Below, piece after piece: positions 23,201-32,189 of a DNA stretch of 38,967 nt. Position 1 is the first letter of the stretch. Each line of letters opens with the position of its first letter. The translations under genes were made by a program, and so were the position numbers. This DNA is from Saccharothrix sp. NRRL B-16348 (lineage in GTDB: Bacteria > Actinomycetota > Actinomycetes > Mycobacteriales > Pseudonocardiaceae). The notes under the pieces are model-generated. The model was not told the origin of the DNA. It did no database searches and worked only from the letters and a program-made list of their open reading frames with translations. The stretch spans positions 1-38,967 of the forward strand of contig NZ_LGED01000250.1 in assembly GCF_001280085.1 (NCBI RefSeq), in the 5' to 3' direction.

Positions 23201-24253
23201 TCACGGGCCGGCCACGCGCACGGGTCGGCCGCGCAGGATCACGGCGATCGGGTGTGCCAGCCCGCCCAGGTCGGACCTCGGGTCCTCGGCGTAGACCACG
23301 GCGTCGGCGGGCGCGCCCGGTTCCAGCCCCGGCAAACCCAGGTACGCGCGGGCGTCCCAGGACGCGGCGGCGAGCGCGTCGTGCGGGCGCATCCCGGCGG
23401 CGGCCAGCGCGCGGACCTCGTCGACGATCCGGCCGTGCGGCAACGAGTCCGTGCCCGCCAGCACCCGCACGCCCGCCTCGGCCGCGGCGGCGACGAGGCC
23501 CGGGTGCGCCCGCGCGCCGCCCAAATACCACCGCTTGGCGTCGCTGTCCGGACGGCCGCGCACCTCGGGCACCGACCGTCGCATGACCGACAACGTCGGG
23601 GTCAACGCCGTGCCCTGCTCGGCCATCCGCGCCAGCAGGTCGGGGTCGAGCAGCATCCCGTGCTCCACCGAGTCGACCCCGGCCAGCACCGCGACCTCGC
23701 CGCCCGCGGCCTGCTGGGTGTGCACGGCGACCCGGCCGCCCACCGCGTGCACCGCCTCGACCACGGCGGTCAGCACGTCCAGCGGCACCGGCTCGCCGTT
23801 CGACCTCCAGTCGCCGATCACCTTCGCCCACCCGGTGCGGGCCGCCTGCGCGGCGGCGATCGCGGGCAGCTCCGCGTCGTCGGCCCGACGTCCCCACCCG
23901 TCGAAGAACTGGCCGTGCCGCGCCAGCCACGGTCCGGCGTGCCAGGCCCTCGGCACGTCGGGGTCGACACCGAACCACGGCGGCGGCTCGCCGGCCAGGC
24001 CGGGCGAGCGGATCACCGTCACCCCGGCGTCCACGTGCTGCCGGAGGTGGTCGCGCAGCATCCCGTGGTCGAGCGGATCGCCCGGCGACTCGACGCCGGG
24101 GTGCGTGTGCGCGTCCACCAACCCCGGCAGCAACCACCCCTCGGCCACCAGGTCGGCGTGCGGGACGGGGTCGGTGGTCCACCGGTCGCCGTCGGCGTAG
24201 AGGTCCACGTGCTCGCCGTGCGGCAGGGCACGACCGCGAATCCTGATTACCAC
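23201..24253 (-). CDS. Metal-dependent amidohydrolase (imidazolonepropionase-like)
   Basis: Cytoplasmic amidohydrolase of 350 residues. Metal-site motifs are in order: DAHTHPG near residue 50 (first two His), Lys in GWAKVIGD, VAVHTQQ, VEHGMLLDPDL and the catalytic Asp of GTDSLPHG. The N- and C-terminal strands (GWLLPGLVDA; PGAPADAVVYAEDP) form the small beta-sandwich typical of the family. It resembles imidazolonepropionase/prolidase-like enzymes that hydrolyse cyclic amides or dipeptides. The start is GTG 24253, with AGGGGG five bases upstream. The divergent MerR regulator shares the gap and may control it. The exact substrate is not predictable. Confidence 0.85.
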   Translation of the reverse strand: MVIRIRGRALPHGEHVDLYADGDRWTTDPVPHADLVAEGWLLPGLVDAHTHPGVESPGDPLDHGMLRDHLRQHVDAGVTVIRSPGLAGEPPPWFGVDPDVPRAWHAGPWLARHGQFFDGWGRRADDAELPAIAAAQAARTGWAKVIGDWRSNGEPVPLDVLTAVVEAVHAVGGRVAVHTQQAAGGEVAVLAGVDSVEHGMLLDPDLLARMAEQGTALTPTLSVMRRSVPEVRGRPDSDAKRWYLGGARAHPGLVAAAAEAGVRVLAGTDSLPHGRIVDEVRALAAAGMRPHDALAAASWDARAYLGLPGLEPGAPADAVVYAEDPRSDLGGLAHPIAVILRGRPVRVAGP

Positions 24254-24342
24254 CGAAACCCCCTGGCTCACACGGATGACCCGTCCTGCCCTCGACCTTC
24301 CCGCACCTCGGCCTTGAGCGCGAGGAACGGCGCGGTGGAGGC

Positions 24343-24373
24343 TTGAGTCTCCGGTAGCGGGAGACGCGAGGGT
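24343..24373 (+). promoter_or_regulatory. MerR-type promoter with 19-bp spacer and inverted repeat
   Basis: TTGAGT (24343-24348), 19 bases, GAGGGT (24368-24373), then 7 bases to ATG 24381. The repeat GTCTCC-N7-GGAGAC (24347-24365) fills the spacer. An over-long 19-bp spacer with a central inverted repeat is the classic target of MerR activators, so this gene probably regulates itself. The -10 match is poor, as expected where an activator is needed. Confidence 0.65.
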
Positions 24374-24380
24374 GGTGGGC

Positions 24381-25277
24381 ATGGACGGCGGCGCGCTCTT
24401 CCCGATCGGTGAGCTGGCTCGGCGGACCGGGCTGACGGTCAAGGCGATCCGGTTCTACTCCGACGAGGGGATTGTGCCGCCGTCCGGTCGCAGCCCGGCC
24501 GGTTACCGGCTCTACGGCCACGACGCCGTGGCCCGCCTCGACCTCGTGCGGACGTTGCGCGAACTGGACCTCGACCTGCCGACGATCCGGCGGGTCCTGG
24601 ACCGCGAGCTCACGTTGACCGAGGTGGCGGCGGCGCACGCGGAGGCGTTGGCGGCGCGGATCGGCGTGCTGCGGTTGCGCCGGGCGGTGCTGACGGCCGT
24701 GGTGGAACGCGGTGCCGGCCCCGAGGAGATGGGTCTCATGCACAGACTGGCCAAGCTTTCCGAGGACGGGCGCAGGCAGCTCGTCGACGAGTTCCTCGAC
24801 CGCGCGTTCGGCGACCTGGCGGACGACCCGGCGTTCGCGGGGATCATCCGGTCCCTGACGCCTGAGCTGCCCGAGGTCGAGCAGGTCGAGGCCTGGGTGG
24901 AGCTGGCGCGACTCACGCAGGACCCGGACTTCCGGGCGTGCGTGCGGCGGCTGGCCGAGCACCACGTCCTGGCGCGTGACGGCTTGCGGCCCGATCCGGC
25001 GGCGGTGGTCCGTGACGTCGCGGGGTCGGCGGCGGTCGCCGGGGTCGAGCCGACGTCGGCCGAGGCGGGTCGGGTCGTCGCGGCGGTCCTGGCCCGGCTG
25101 CCGCACGTGCCGGTCGACCGGTTGACGGCGCTGGTGGAGGCCGCGAACGACCCCCGCCGCGAGCGGTACCTGCGGCTGTTGGCCGTCGTCAACGGGTGGC
25201 GGGCGCCGGTGAGCGCGGCGCCCGCGTTCGACTGGTTCCTCCGCGCCCTGGGTCACGAGCCGGCCGGCGTCCGGTAG
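24381..25277 (+). CDS. MerR-family regulator with long C-terminal helical domain
   Basis: A 298-residue regulator. The MerR winged helix is at the N-terminus (FPIGELARRTGLTVKAIRFY, then SPAGYRLYGHDAVARLDLVR). A dimerisation helix follows (about 70-115), then a roughly 180-residue helical C-terminal domain with no known effector fold that I recognise. It is longer than the 120 to 150 aa of simple MerR proteins. ATG 24381 is preferred over an in-frame GTG at 24372, because a MerR-type promoter ends 7 bases before the ATG, fitting a leaderless mRNA. It is divergent from the amidohydrolase gene. Confidence 0.88.
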   Translation: MDGGALFPIGELARRTGLTVKAIRFYSDEGIVPPSGRSPAGYRLYGHDAVARLDLVRTLRELDLDLPTIRRVLDRELTLTEVAAAHAEALAARIGVLRLRRAVLTAVVERGAGPEEMGLMHRLAKLSEDGRRQLVDEFLDRAFGDLADDPAFAGIIRSLTPELPEVEQVEAWVELARLTQDPDFRACVRRLAEHHVLARDGLRPDPAAVVRDVAGSAAVAGVEPTSAEAGRVVAAVLARLPHVPVDRLTALVEAANDPRRERYLRLLAVVNGWRAPVSAAPAFDWFLRALGHEPAGVR

Positions 25278-25313
25278 GGGCTGGTTGTGCTCGCCTTGGT
25301 GCTGCGGTAGGAG

Positions 25314-25344
25314 TTGACATCCGTGTCAGGTTCAACTCACGTGG
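25314..25344 (+). promoter_or_regulatory. Candidate autoregulatory site of the second MerR gene
   Basis: TTGACA (25314-25319) and a TGACA-N4-TGTCA palindrome (25315-25328) lie 25 bases before ATG 25353. A 19-bp spacer would put the -10 at 25339-25344 (ACGTGG), which is a poor match. Confidence 0.45.
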
Positions 25345-25352
25345 GGTGTGGC

Positions 25353-25715
25353 ATGCGGATCGGCGAGCTGGCCGAGCGCACCGGGGTGAGCGTGCGTTCG
25401 TTGCGGTACTACGAGCAGCAAGGGCTGTTGCCCGCCGACCGCACCACCGGCGGCCACCGCGAGTACCCCGAACGCGCGGTCGACCGGGTCATCCGCATCC
25501 AGGAGCTCTTCGCCGCCGGGTTGAGCAGCAAGAAGATCGCGCTGATGCTGCCGTGCATGCGGGACGCGGACGGCGGGCCCTCCGAGATCGCCACGCCCCG
25601 GCTGGTGGACGACCTCACCGCCGAACGCGCCCGCATCGACCGGCTGATCGGCGACCTGGTGCGGTCGCGGGACGTGCTGGACGAGGTGATCGACGCGGCG
25701 TCCGGGCACCGCTGA
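25353..25715 (+). CDS. Small MerR-family regulator
   Basis: A 120-residue MerR protein with only a DNA-binding winged helix (MRIGELAERTGVSVRSLRYY, then TGGHREYPERAVDRVIRIQ) and the C-terminal antiparallel coiled-coil helix. One Cys lies in LPCMRDADGG at the hinge, where metal or redox MerR proteins keep ligands, but a single Cys is weak evidence for metal sensing. ATG 25353 follows a G-rich stretch; a longer frame from 25314 would start inside the promoter. It converges on the ABC permease gene with 7 bases between them. Confidence 0.88.
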   Translation: MRIGELAERTGVSVRSLRYYEQQGLLPADRTTGGHREYPERAVDRVIRIQELFAAGLSSKKIALMLPCMRDADGGPSEIATPRLVDDLTAERARIDRLIGDLVRSRDVLDEVIDAASGHR

Positions 25716-25722
25716 CGGCGGC

Positions 25723-26477
25723 TCAGTCGTTGACGCGCCGCCGGTACAGGGCGGTGGCCACGATGAACGACGCCACCAGCAGCCCGACCGACCACGCCAG
25801 CGCGATCCAGCCCTTGTCGCCGATCGGGGTGCCGGTGAGCAGGCCGCGCACGGTCTCGATGACGGGCGTGATCGGCTGGTGCTCGCTGACGCCCCGCAGG
25901 AACGACGGCATCGTGTCGGTCGGCACGAAAGCGCTGCTCAGGTACGGCAGGAACAGCATGAAGAAGCTCAACGCGCTGGCCGACTCGACCGACTTCGCCA
26001 CCGAGCCGAGGCCCGCCGCGAGCCACGACAGCGCCAGCACGTAGAGCAGGAGCAGCCCGGCCGCGGCGACCCACTCCAACGGCGACGCGGACGGCCGGAA
26101 GCCCATCGCGACGGCCGCGCCGACCACGATCGTGGTCGACAGGGCGTTGCGGGCGACGCTGGCCGTGACGTGCCCGGTCAGCACGGCGAAGCTGCGGATC
26201 GGCATGGACCGCAGGCGGTCGATCATGCCGCTGTTCATGTCGTCGGCGACGGACATCGCGGTGGACGCGGCGCCGTAGCCGGTGCACAGCAGGATGATCC
26301 CGGGCACCACGTAGTTGATGTACTGGGTGCCGGTGTCGATCGCGCCGCCGAAGACGTACACGAACAGCGCCATCATCAGCAGCGGCAGGACGATGGACAT
26401 GATCAGCGTGTCGACGTTGCGCCTGCCGAGCCGGATGCTGCGGCCGATCATGGTCATCGAATCGGTGATCGCGTGGC

Positions 26478-26481
<4 letters not shown>
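25723..26481 (-). CDS. ABC-2 type permease, DrrB-like
   Basis: Membrane subunit (252 aa) of an ABC-2 exporter, with about six hydrophobic helices (IMSIVLPLLMMALFVYVFGG, YVVPGIILLCTGYG, LLLLYVLALSWLAAGLG, LSFFMLFLPYLSSAFVP, WSVGLLVASFIVATALY) and the conserved PRxL-like loop SMPIRSFAVLTGHV. The family exports drugs, polyketides and lipids; DrrAB of anthracycline producers is the known example. The start ATG overlaps the ATPase stop as ATGA, so the two genes form one translationally coupled operon. Substrate unknown. Confidence 0.9.
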
Positions 26482-27401
<920 letters not shown>

Positions 27402-27417
27402 CACTGCCCCCTTATGT

Positions 27418-27449
27418 GTATCAAGTACGCTAAAGAGCGTAGCTCATAC
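27418..27449. promoter_or_regulatory. Palindromic operator between the ABC exporter and its TetR gene
   Basis: A perfect core TACGCT-AAAG-AGCGTA (27426-27441) sits inside a 32-bp imperfect palindrome bounded by GTAT and ATAC; 11 of 14 arm positions pair. It is the expected size for a TetR dimer pair and lies between ATPase 27401 and TetR 27505. Confidence 0.65.
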
Positions 27450-27504
27450 GCAGTTAATTCCGGTAGCCCTAGACTGGCCGGCAGCGGTGACGAGAGGGTG
27501 ATCG

Positions 27505-28251
27505 ATGACCGAGGAGTACGACCTACCAGCGGAAATAGCCCTGCTGTGGGGTCTGCGCGAGACACCGCGCCGTGGACGCAAACCTTCGCTGTCGGTCGCC
27601 GAGATCACCCAGGCCGCCATCGAGGTGGCCGACGCCGAAGGGCTCGCGGCCGTCTCCATGGCCCGGGTGGCGCAGCAGCTCGGCAACTCGACGATGGCGC
27701 TCTACCGGCACGTGAAGAGCAAGGACGAACTGCTCAAGCTGATGTCGGACGCCGCGCTGGAGGACCCGCCGCCGATGCCCGCGGACGGCGACTGGCGCGC
27801 CGGCCTGACGCTGTGGGCGACCAGCGTGCTGGTCACGTTCCGCCGGCACCCGTGGTACGCCCGGATCCCGCTCGCCGGGCCGCCCGTCGGGCCCAGGAAC
27901 CTGACCTGGTTCGACAGCGCGCTCGGCACGCTCGCCGACACGCCGCTGAGCGAGGGCGAGAAGGTCGGCGTGGTGATGGGCCTGCTGACGTTCGTGCACG
28001 GCGAGATGCGGTTGACCGCCGAGCTGGCGGAGGGCTTCAAGGAGAACCCCGAGTCGTTCGGGCCGTCGTACGCCCGCGCGTTGCGGCAGGTAGTCGACCC
28101 GCGCCGGCTGCCGGCCCTCGGCCGGGTGGTCGCCGCCGGGGTGTTCGACCACGACAACCTCTACGACGAGCGGGACGTGGACGCCGACTTCGCGTTCGGC
28201 CTCGACCTCTACCTCGACGGCGTGGCCGCGTACCTGGCCCGCCGGGGGTGA
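27505..28251 (+). CDS. TetR-family regulator with TetR_C-like domain
   Basis: A 248-residue repressor. The N-terminal helix-turn-helix (LSVAEITQAAIEVADAEG, then MARVAQQLGNSTMALYRHVK) follows a short arm with RRGRKP. The C-terminal domain (about 95-245) matches the TetR_C type seen in tetracycline and drug-efflux regulators (PWYARIPLAGPPVGPRNLTW and GLDLYLDGVAAYLA). ATG 27505 follows GAGAGGGTG. Divergent orientation and the palindrome at 27418-27449 indicate control of the DrrAB-like exporter. Closed by a perfect bidirectional terminator. Confidence 0.9.
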   Translation: MTEEYDLPAEIALLWGLRETPRRGRKPSLSVAEITQAAIEVADAEGLAAVSMARVAQQLGNSTMALYRHVKSKDELLKLMSDAALEDPPPMPADGDWRAGLTLWATSVLVTFRRHPWYARIPLAGPPVGPRNLTWFDSALGTLADTPLSEGEKVGVVMGLLTFVHGEMRLTAELAEGFKENPESFGPSYARALRQVVDPRRLPALGRVVAAGVFDHDNLYDERDVDADFAFGLDLYLDGVAAYLARRG

Positions 28252-28252
28252 T

Positions 28253-28286
28253 GGTGCTGCGGGGTCGGTCGGGACCCCGCAGCACC
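28253..28286. terminator. Bidirectional terminator between TetR and DoxX-like genes
   Basis: Perfect 14-bp stem GGTGCTGCGGGGTC / GACCCCGCAGCACC with a 6-base loop, between convergent stops at 28251 and 28293. Confidence 0.9.
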
Positions 28287-28292
28287 GCGCGA

Positions 28293-28757
28293 TCACCGCC
28301 GTGCGACGTCGGCCCGCGCCACCCGCTGCCGCACGGGTGCGTCGGCCGACATGACCGCGAGGCCCGCGGTGATCAGGACCAGGTTCTTGACCACGAACTC
28401 GCCGGTCATGGTCAACAGCAGCGGGTTGCCCGCCTGGAACGCGACGGACGGCTGCACGACGAGCGTCGAGAACGTCCCGGCCAGGTGGAGCACCACCAGC
28501 AGCGCCACCCAGCGCAACCGGAACCCCACCATCAGGGCGATGCCCAGCACCACTTCCACCACGCCGAGCGTGAACACGAAGACGGCCGGGTCGAGCCACG
28601 GAACGGTACGCGCGACCACGTCGGCGACCGGCGTCGTGCCGGTCACCTTCAGGGCGCCGAACCACCCGAAGACCACGCCGAGCGAGCCCCTGAGCAGGGG
28701 AATGCTCAACGTCCGCAAGGCGTTCACGGGCGCATCCGGGGACGGGAACTCCGCCAT
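28293..28757 (-). CDS. DoxX-like small membrane protein
   Basis: A 154-residue protein with four hydrophobic helices (LRGSLGVVFGWFGALKV, VFTLGVVEVVLGIALMV, WVALLVVLHLAGTFSTLV, FVVKNLVLITAGLAVM), a DoxX/MauE-type layout. DoxX proteins are integral membrane subunits tied to redox or oxidative-stress functions; the exact role here is unknown. ATG 28757 is preferred because AAGGAG lies 8 bases upstream; the frame also reads farther upstream to 28829. A CebR-like palindrome lies about 90 bases upstream in the only gap that could hold its promoter. Confidence 0.8.
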   Translation of the reverse strand: MAEFPSPDAPVNALRTLSIPLLRGSLGVVFGWFGALKVTGTTPVADVVARTVPWLDPAVFVFTLGVVEVVLGIALMVGFRLRWVALLVVLHLAGTFSTLVVQPSVAFQAGNPLLLTMTGEFVVKNLVLITAGLAVMSADAPVRQRVARADVARR

Positions 28758-28843
28758 CCACATCACTCCTTCGCGAGCGGGACCACGTCGACCCGCCTGC
28801 GGGAGGTCGGCCCGTTCCGTGGTCCACACTGACCGGAATCGGA

Positions 28844-28859
28844 CTGGGAGCGCTCCCAG
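28844..28859. promoter_or_regulatory. CebR-like LacI-family operator (perfect 16-bp palindrome)
   Basis: CTGGGAGCGCTCCCAG contains TGGGAGCGCTCCCA, the sequence known as the binding site of the cellobiose repressor CebR/CelR in actinomycetes. It lies upstream of the minus-strand DoxX-like gene and just past the 3' end of the GGDEF-EAL gene. No sugar-uptake, cellulase or LacI gene is adjacent. Nothing else is seen in gap 28830-28919. Confidence 0.75.
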
Positions 28860-28919
28860 AACTGTAACGGTAAGGAAACGCGGTGTGAAGGCCTGATTCC
28901 ACGCCGTCCCAGCTGGCGG

Positions 28920-31085
28920 CTAGTCGTACCACTCGATCGGGTCGTGGAACGCGCCCGCCGGCAGCGGGTCGCCGAAGAACGGGCCCGTGCCCGCGACCAC
29001 GCCCGCCGCACGCCACCAGTCGGCCTGCTCGCGCGTCTCCAGCCCGTCGACCAGCACCCGGGCAGCCGCCCGCCTTGCCAGCGGCACCAACCCGGCCAGG
29101 TGCTCCGCCTCGCCGCGGGCCTGCCGCTCGACCAGCCGCCGCGCCACCCGCACCGACCCGATCGGCAGCTCGGCGGCCACCGCGAGGTCGTCCGGCCCGA
29201 GCCCGAAGTCGTCCAGCGACGTGCCGACGCCCAGCTCGGCCAGCACGGTCAGGTTGTCCACCGCCTCGGGCTCCGCCAGCACCGCCACCGGCATCCCGAC
29301 GGTCAGCCGCGACGCGGGCAGCCCCGTGTCGTCCAGCACCCGGCGCACCCGCCGGACCAGGTCGCCGTCACGCGACTGGTTCCTGGTCAGCCCCACGCGC
29401 AGCGACGCGGTGAGCCCGGCGCTCTGACCCCACCACCGCACCTGGCCGCACGCGGTGGCCAGGTGCCACTCGCCCAGCGGCAGGATCAGGCCCGTCCGCT
29501 CGGCCGGCGCCGTGCAGCCCGCGTGGTCGAGCGAGTCGTCGCCGCGGTCCCAGTGCAGCACCGCCTCCACGGCGACCAGCGCACGTCCGGCCAGCTCCAC
29601 CACCGGCCGGTAGCGCACGCCGATCTCGCCGTGCTCCCACGCGCCCGGCATGGCGACGGCGAGCGCGTCGGCCCGCCGCTCGTCCGCGTCCTGCCCGTCG
29701 TGGAACAGCGCCCACTGGCCGCGACCGCCGGCCTTCGCCCGCCGCAACGCCTGCTCGGCGGCCCGCATCACCTCCGCGGGCGCCCAGTCCGACGGCGGCC
29801 GGCGCACCACGCCGACGCTGACCGACACGGCCAGCCCGCGGTCGTCGAAGTACACCGGCTCGGCCAGCTCGCGGTTGATCTCGGCCACGGTGGTGGCGAC
29901 GTCCGGCGTGCCGGCGGCGTTCTCGACCAGGATCGCGAACTCGTCGCCGTCGAACCGGGCGATCATCGCCTTCTCCCGCGCCAGCACGGCTTTCAGCCGC
30001 TGCGAGACGTGCACGAGCAGCCGTTCGCCGGTCGGTCGGCCGAGGCTGTTGCACACCATGCCGAACGCGTCGACGTCCAGGTGGAACACGCTGATCCCGC
30101 GCACCGGGTCGGCCCGGCGCAGCGCGCTCTCCAGGTGGGTGGTGAAGTACTGGCGGTTCGGCAGCCCGGTCGACACGTCGTGCAGCGCCTGCCGGTTCAG
30201 CTCCGACTGGAGCAGCATCAGCTCGGTGCCGTCCTCGATCACGGCGACGAAGTGCACCGGCTGGTCGTCCGCGCCGCGCAGCAACGACATCGTCAGCGAG
30301 ATCCGCGCGACGTCGCCGTCCTTGCGCAGCAACCGCTGCGGCTGCCGGACCCGTTCCTGCCTGTCGGCGCGGCTGCCTCCCTGCGCGTCTTCGTGCGGGT
30401 CGTCGAGCAACGCCAGCATCGCCTCGCCGAGGCCCCGGACCGACGCCGGGTGCACGAGGTCGAGCAGGCCCAGGCCGGTCAGCTCCTCGGTCGTGTACCC
30501 GAGGATGTCGCCGATCGCCGCGTTGGCCCGCACGATCCGCCCGGTCAGGTCGACCACCAGGATCCCGCTGGCCGACGACGTGACGACCTCCTCGAACCGC
30601 GCCTCGCTCTCCTTGAGGTTCCACTGCGCGTCGCGGACGGCCTTGAGCAGGGACAGCTGCATGGACTCCTGCTGCTCGAACACCGCGCGCCTGCTCGCCG
30701 CCAGGAATCCGGACGACAACGCGCCGAGCACGGCCACGACCGACTGGGCGTGACGTTCCACGGGTTGGAACTCCGGCAGCCCGAGCAGGCCTTTCCCGAG
30801 CACGTCGAGGGTCACGCGCAAGCCGTCCTCGGTGACGTACCCGAGTGCGACGAGCTGTTCGCCGATCCGCTCGGCGGATCGCGGCGAAGGCGACCCGGGT
30901 GACGCCTCGGCGTGCACCGCCGCGCACAGGTCGTCGAGCCGGTCCCGCATTTCGCGGTCGAGTTCGTTCCTGTCCAGCGCGACCACCACGGCTCCGCTGA
31001 GCAGGTAAGACCACTTCCGTGCGAGGAGTTCCCGGCCACGTTCGGGTGGTGACGTGGCCCCTTGTCTCTGACTGGGGATCGACAT
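28920..31085 (-). CDS. PAS-GGDEF-EAL protein with degenerate catalytic motifs
   Basis: A 721-residue cytoplasmic cyclic-di-GMP-type signalling protein. Order: N-terminal helical region (1-155), PAS domain (about 160-290), GGDEF (295-455), EAL (475-715). GGDEF reads DGDEF (379-383). Its guanine-binding loop is FGMVCNSLG rather than FKxxND-LG, and the inhibitory RxxD site reads REKA. The EAL signature ExLxR is EAVLH (507-511). The Asn of the VNxS motif is replaced (RVGLTRNQ) and the E-x-T-E segment is GMPV. DDFG (625-628) is kept. The phosphodiesterase half is therefore probably inactive and the cyclase half doubtful; a c-di-GMP-binding or scaffold role is possible (inference). Start ATG 31085 follows ACGGGA. 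Gap 31086-31200 holds no gene. Confidence 0.88.
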   Translation of the reverse strand: MSIPSQRQGATSPPERGRELLARKWSYLLSGAVVVALDRNELDREMRDRLDDLCAAVHAEASPGSPSPRSAERIGEQLVALGYVTEDGLRVTLDVLGKGLLGLPEFQPVERHAQSVVAVLGALSSGFLAASRRAVFEQQESMQLSLLKAVRDAQWNLKESEARFEEVVTSSASGILVVDLTGRIVRANAAIGDILGYTTEELTGLGLLDLVHPASVRGLGEAMLALLDDPHEDAQGGSRADRQERVRQPQRLLRKDGDVARISLTMSLLRGADDQPVHFVAVIEDGTELMLLQSELNRQALHDVSTGLPNRQYFTTHLESALRRADPVRGISVFHLDVDAFGMVCNSLGRPTGERLLVHVSQRLKAVLAREKAMIARFDGDEFAILVENAAGTPDVATTVAEINRELAEPVYFDDRGLAVSVSVGVVRRPPSDWAPAEVMRAAEQALRRAKAGGRGQWALFHDGQDADERRADALAVAMPGAWEHGEIGVRYRPVVELAGRALVAVEAVLHWDRGDDSLDHAGCTAPAERTGLILPLGEWHLATACGQVRWWGQSAGLTASLRVGLTRNQSRDGDLVRRVRRVLDDTGLPASRLTVGMPVAVLAEPEAVDNLTVLAELGVGTSLDDFGLGPDDLAVAAELPIGSVRVARRLVERQARGEAEHLAGLVPLARRAAARVLVDGLETREQADWWRAAGVVAGTGPFFGDPLPAGAFHDPIEWYD

Positions 31086-31200
31086 TCCCGTTGCCCTGTT
31101 GTGATATCGAGGATTCGCGGCAGTTTACCCACCCCCCGCCGGCCAACACTCAACCGGAAGTGTGAACCGCGAACACCCACGGTGACTTTCGCCGGTCAAT

Positions 31201-32016
31201 TCACACCTTTCGGCCGACTCCGGCGTAGACCAGCATGTTCATGTCGGGCTCCGAGGCGATGTCACCAGGACCGCCGGGTCGCCATTCACCGCATCCGACC
31301 AGGCCGGGTTCGACGAGTTCGAATCCGTCGAACATCTCCTTGATGGCGGCATGGGAACGCAAGTTCACCTGATCGGGGCTGTTGCTGCGCTTGATCGCGT
31401 CGGTCGCCTCGGTCAGGTTGTCGCTCTGGTTGTCGCCGGTGGCGTGGGTGACCGCCAGGTAGCTGCCGGGCGCGAGCGCGTCGCGGTACCGGGCGACCAG
31501 GGCGCGCGGGTCGGCCTCGTCCGGCACCCAGTGCAGCATCAGCAGCATGAGCACCCCGATCGGCTGATCGAAGTCGAGCAGCCGGCGGGCGGCGTCGCTG
31601 CCCAGGATCGAGTCCGGGTCGCGCATGTCGGCGTGCACGACGGCCGCGTCGTCGTTGCCGGCCAGCATCAGGTCGCTGTGCGCGACGGCGACCGGGTCGC
31701 GGTCGACGTAGACCACGCGGCAGCCGGGCGCCGCCGCCTGGGCGACCTCGTGCACGTTGCCGACGGTCGGGATGCCGGAGCCGATGTCGAGGAACTGCCG
31801 CACGCCCTGGTCCACCATGAACCGCACGACGCGACCGAGGAACGCCCGGTTGACGCGGGCCGCGTTGCGCAGGCCCGGCATGGTGGACTCGATCCGCTCG
31901 CCGAGCGCGCGGTCGACGGCGAAGTTGTGCGCGCCGCCGAGCATGTAGTCGTAGGTCCGGGCCACACTGGGCACGGAGATGTCCACACCGGATGGAATCC
32001 ATTCGCTTTGCACCAT
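31201..32016 (-). CDS. SAM-dependent methyltransferase, DUF574/SAV2177 family
   Basis: Predicted S-adenosylmethionine methyltransferase of an actinobacteria-specific family (PF04672). Hallmarks: SVARTYDYMLGGAHNFAVDR near the N-terminus, VRQFLDIGSGIPTVGNVHEV, the SAM motif VVYVDRDPVAVAHSD, and HWVPDEADP. Streptomycetes and relatives carry many paralogues, mostly uncharacterised. ATG 32016 is taken as start; a GTG at 32028 adds four residues but sits right against its ribosome-like bases. It is divergent from the P450 gene. Substrate unknown. Confidence 0.87.
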   Translation of the reverse strand: MVQSEWIPSGVDISVPSVARTYDYMLGGAHNFAVDRALGERIESTMPGLRNAARVNRAFLGRVVRFMVDQGVRQFLDIGSGIPTVGNVHEVAQAAAPGCRVVYVDRDPVAVAHSDLMLAGNDDAAVVHADMRDPDSILGSDAARRLLDFDQPIGVLMLLMLHWVPDEADPRALVARYRDALAPGSYLAVTHATGDNQSDNLTEATDAIKRSNSPDQVNLRSHAAIKEMFDGFELVEPGLVGCGEWRPGGPGDIASEPDMNMLVYAGVGRKV

Positions 32017-32111
32017 AATTCCGGACACCTCTTCACGTCACGGGGGATCGGCGAGAGTACCGGGTGGGCGGAACCAACACTCGTTCCCCCATCAGTGTGA
32101 CACCAACCCAC

Positions 32112-32151
32112 CCGAACGGGCACTATCACCTTCCACCGAACGGGTCCTATC
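32112..32151. repeat. Direct repeat upstream of the P450 gene
   Basis: CCGAACGGGCACTATC (32112-32127) and CCGAACGGGTCCTATC (32136-32151) match at 14 of 16 positions, 24 bp apart, 38 bases before the P450 start, in the divergent methyltransferase/P450 gap. Candidate regulator site. Confidence 0.5.
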
Positions 32152-32189
32152 GTGGGCCGTCCCTTTCGGCGGCCGGAGAGGAGCGCGTC

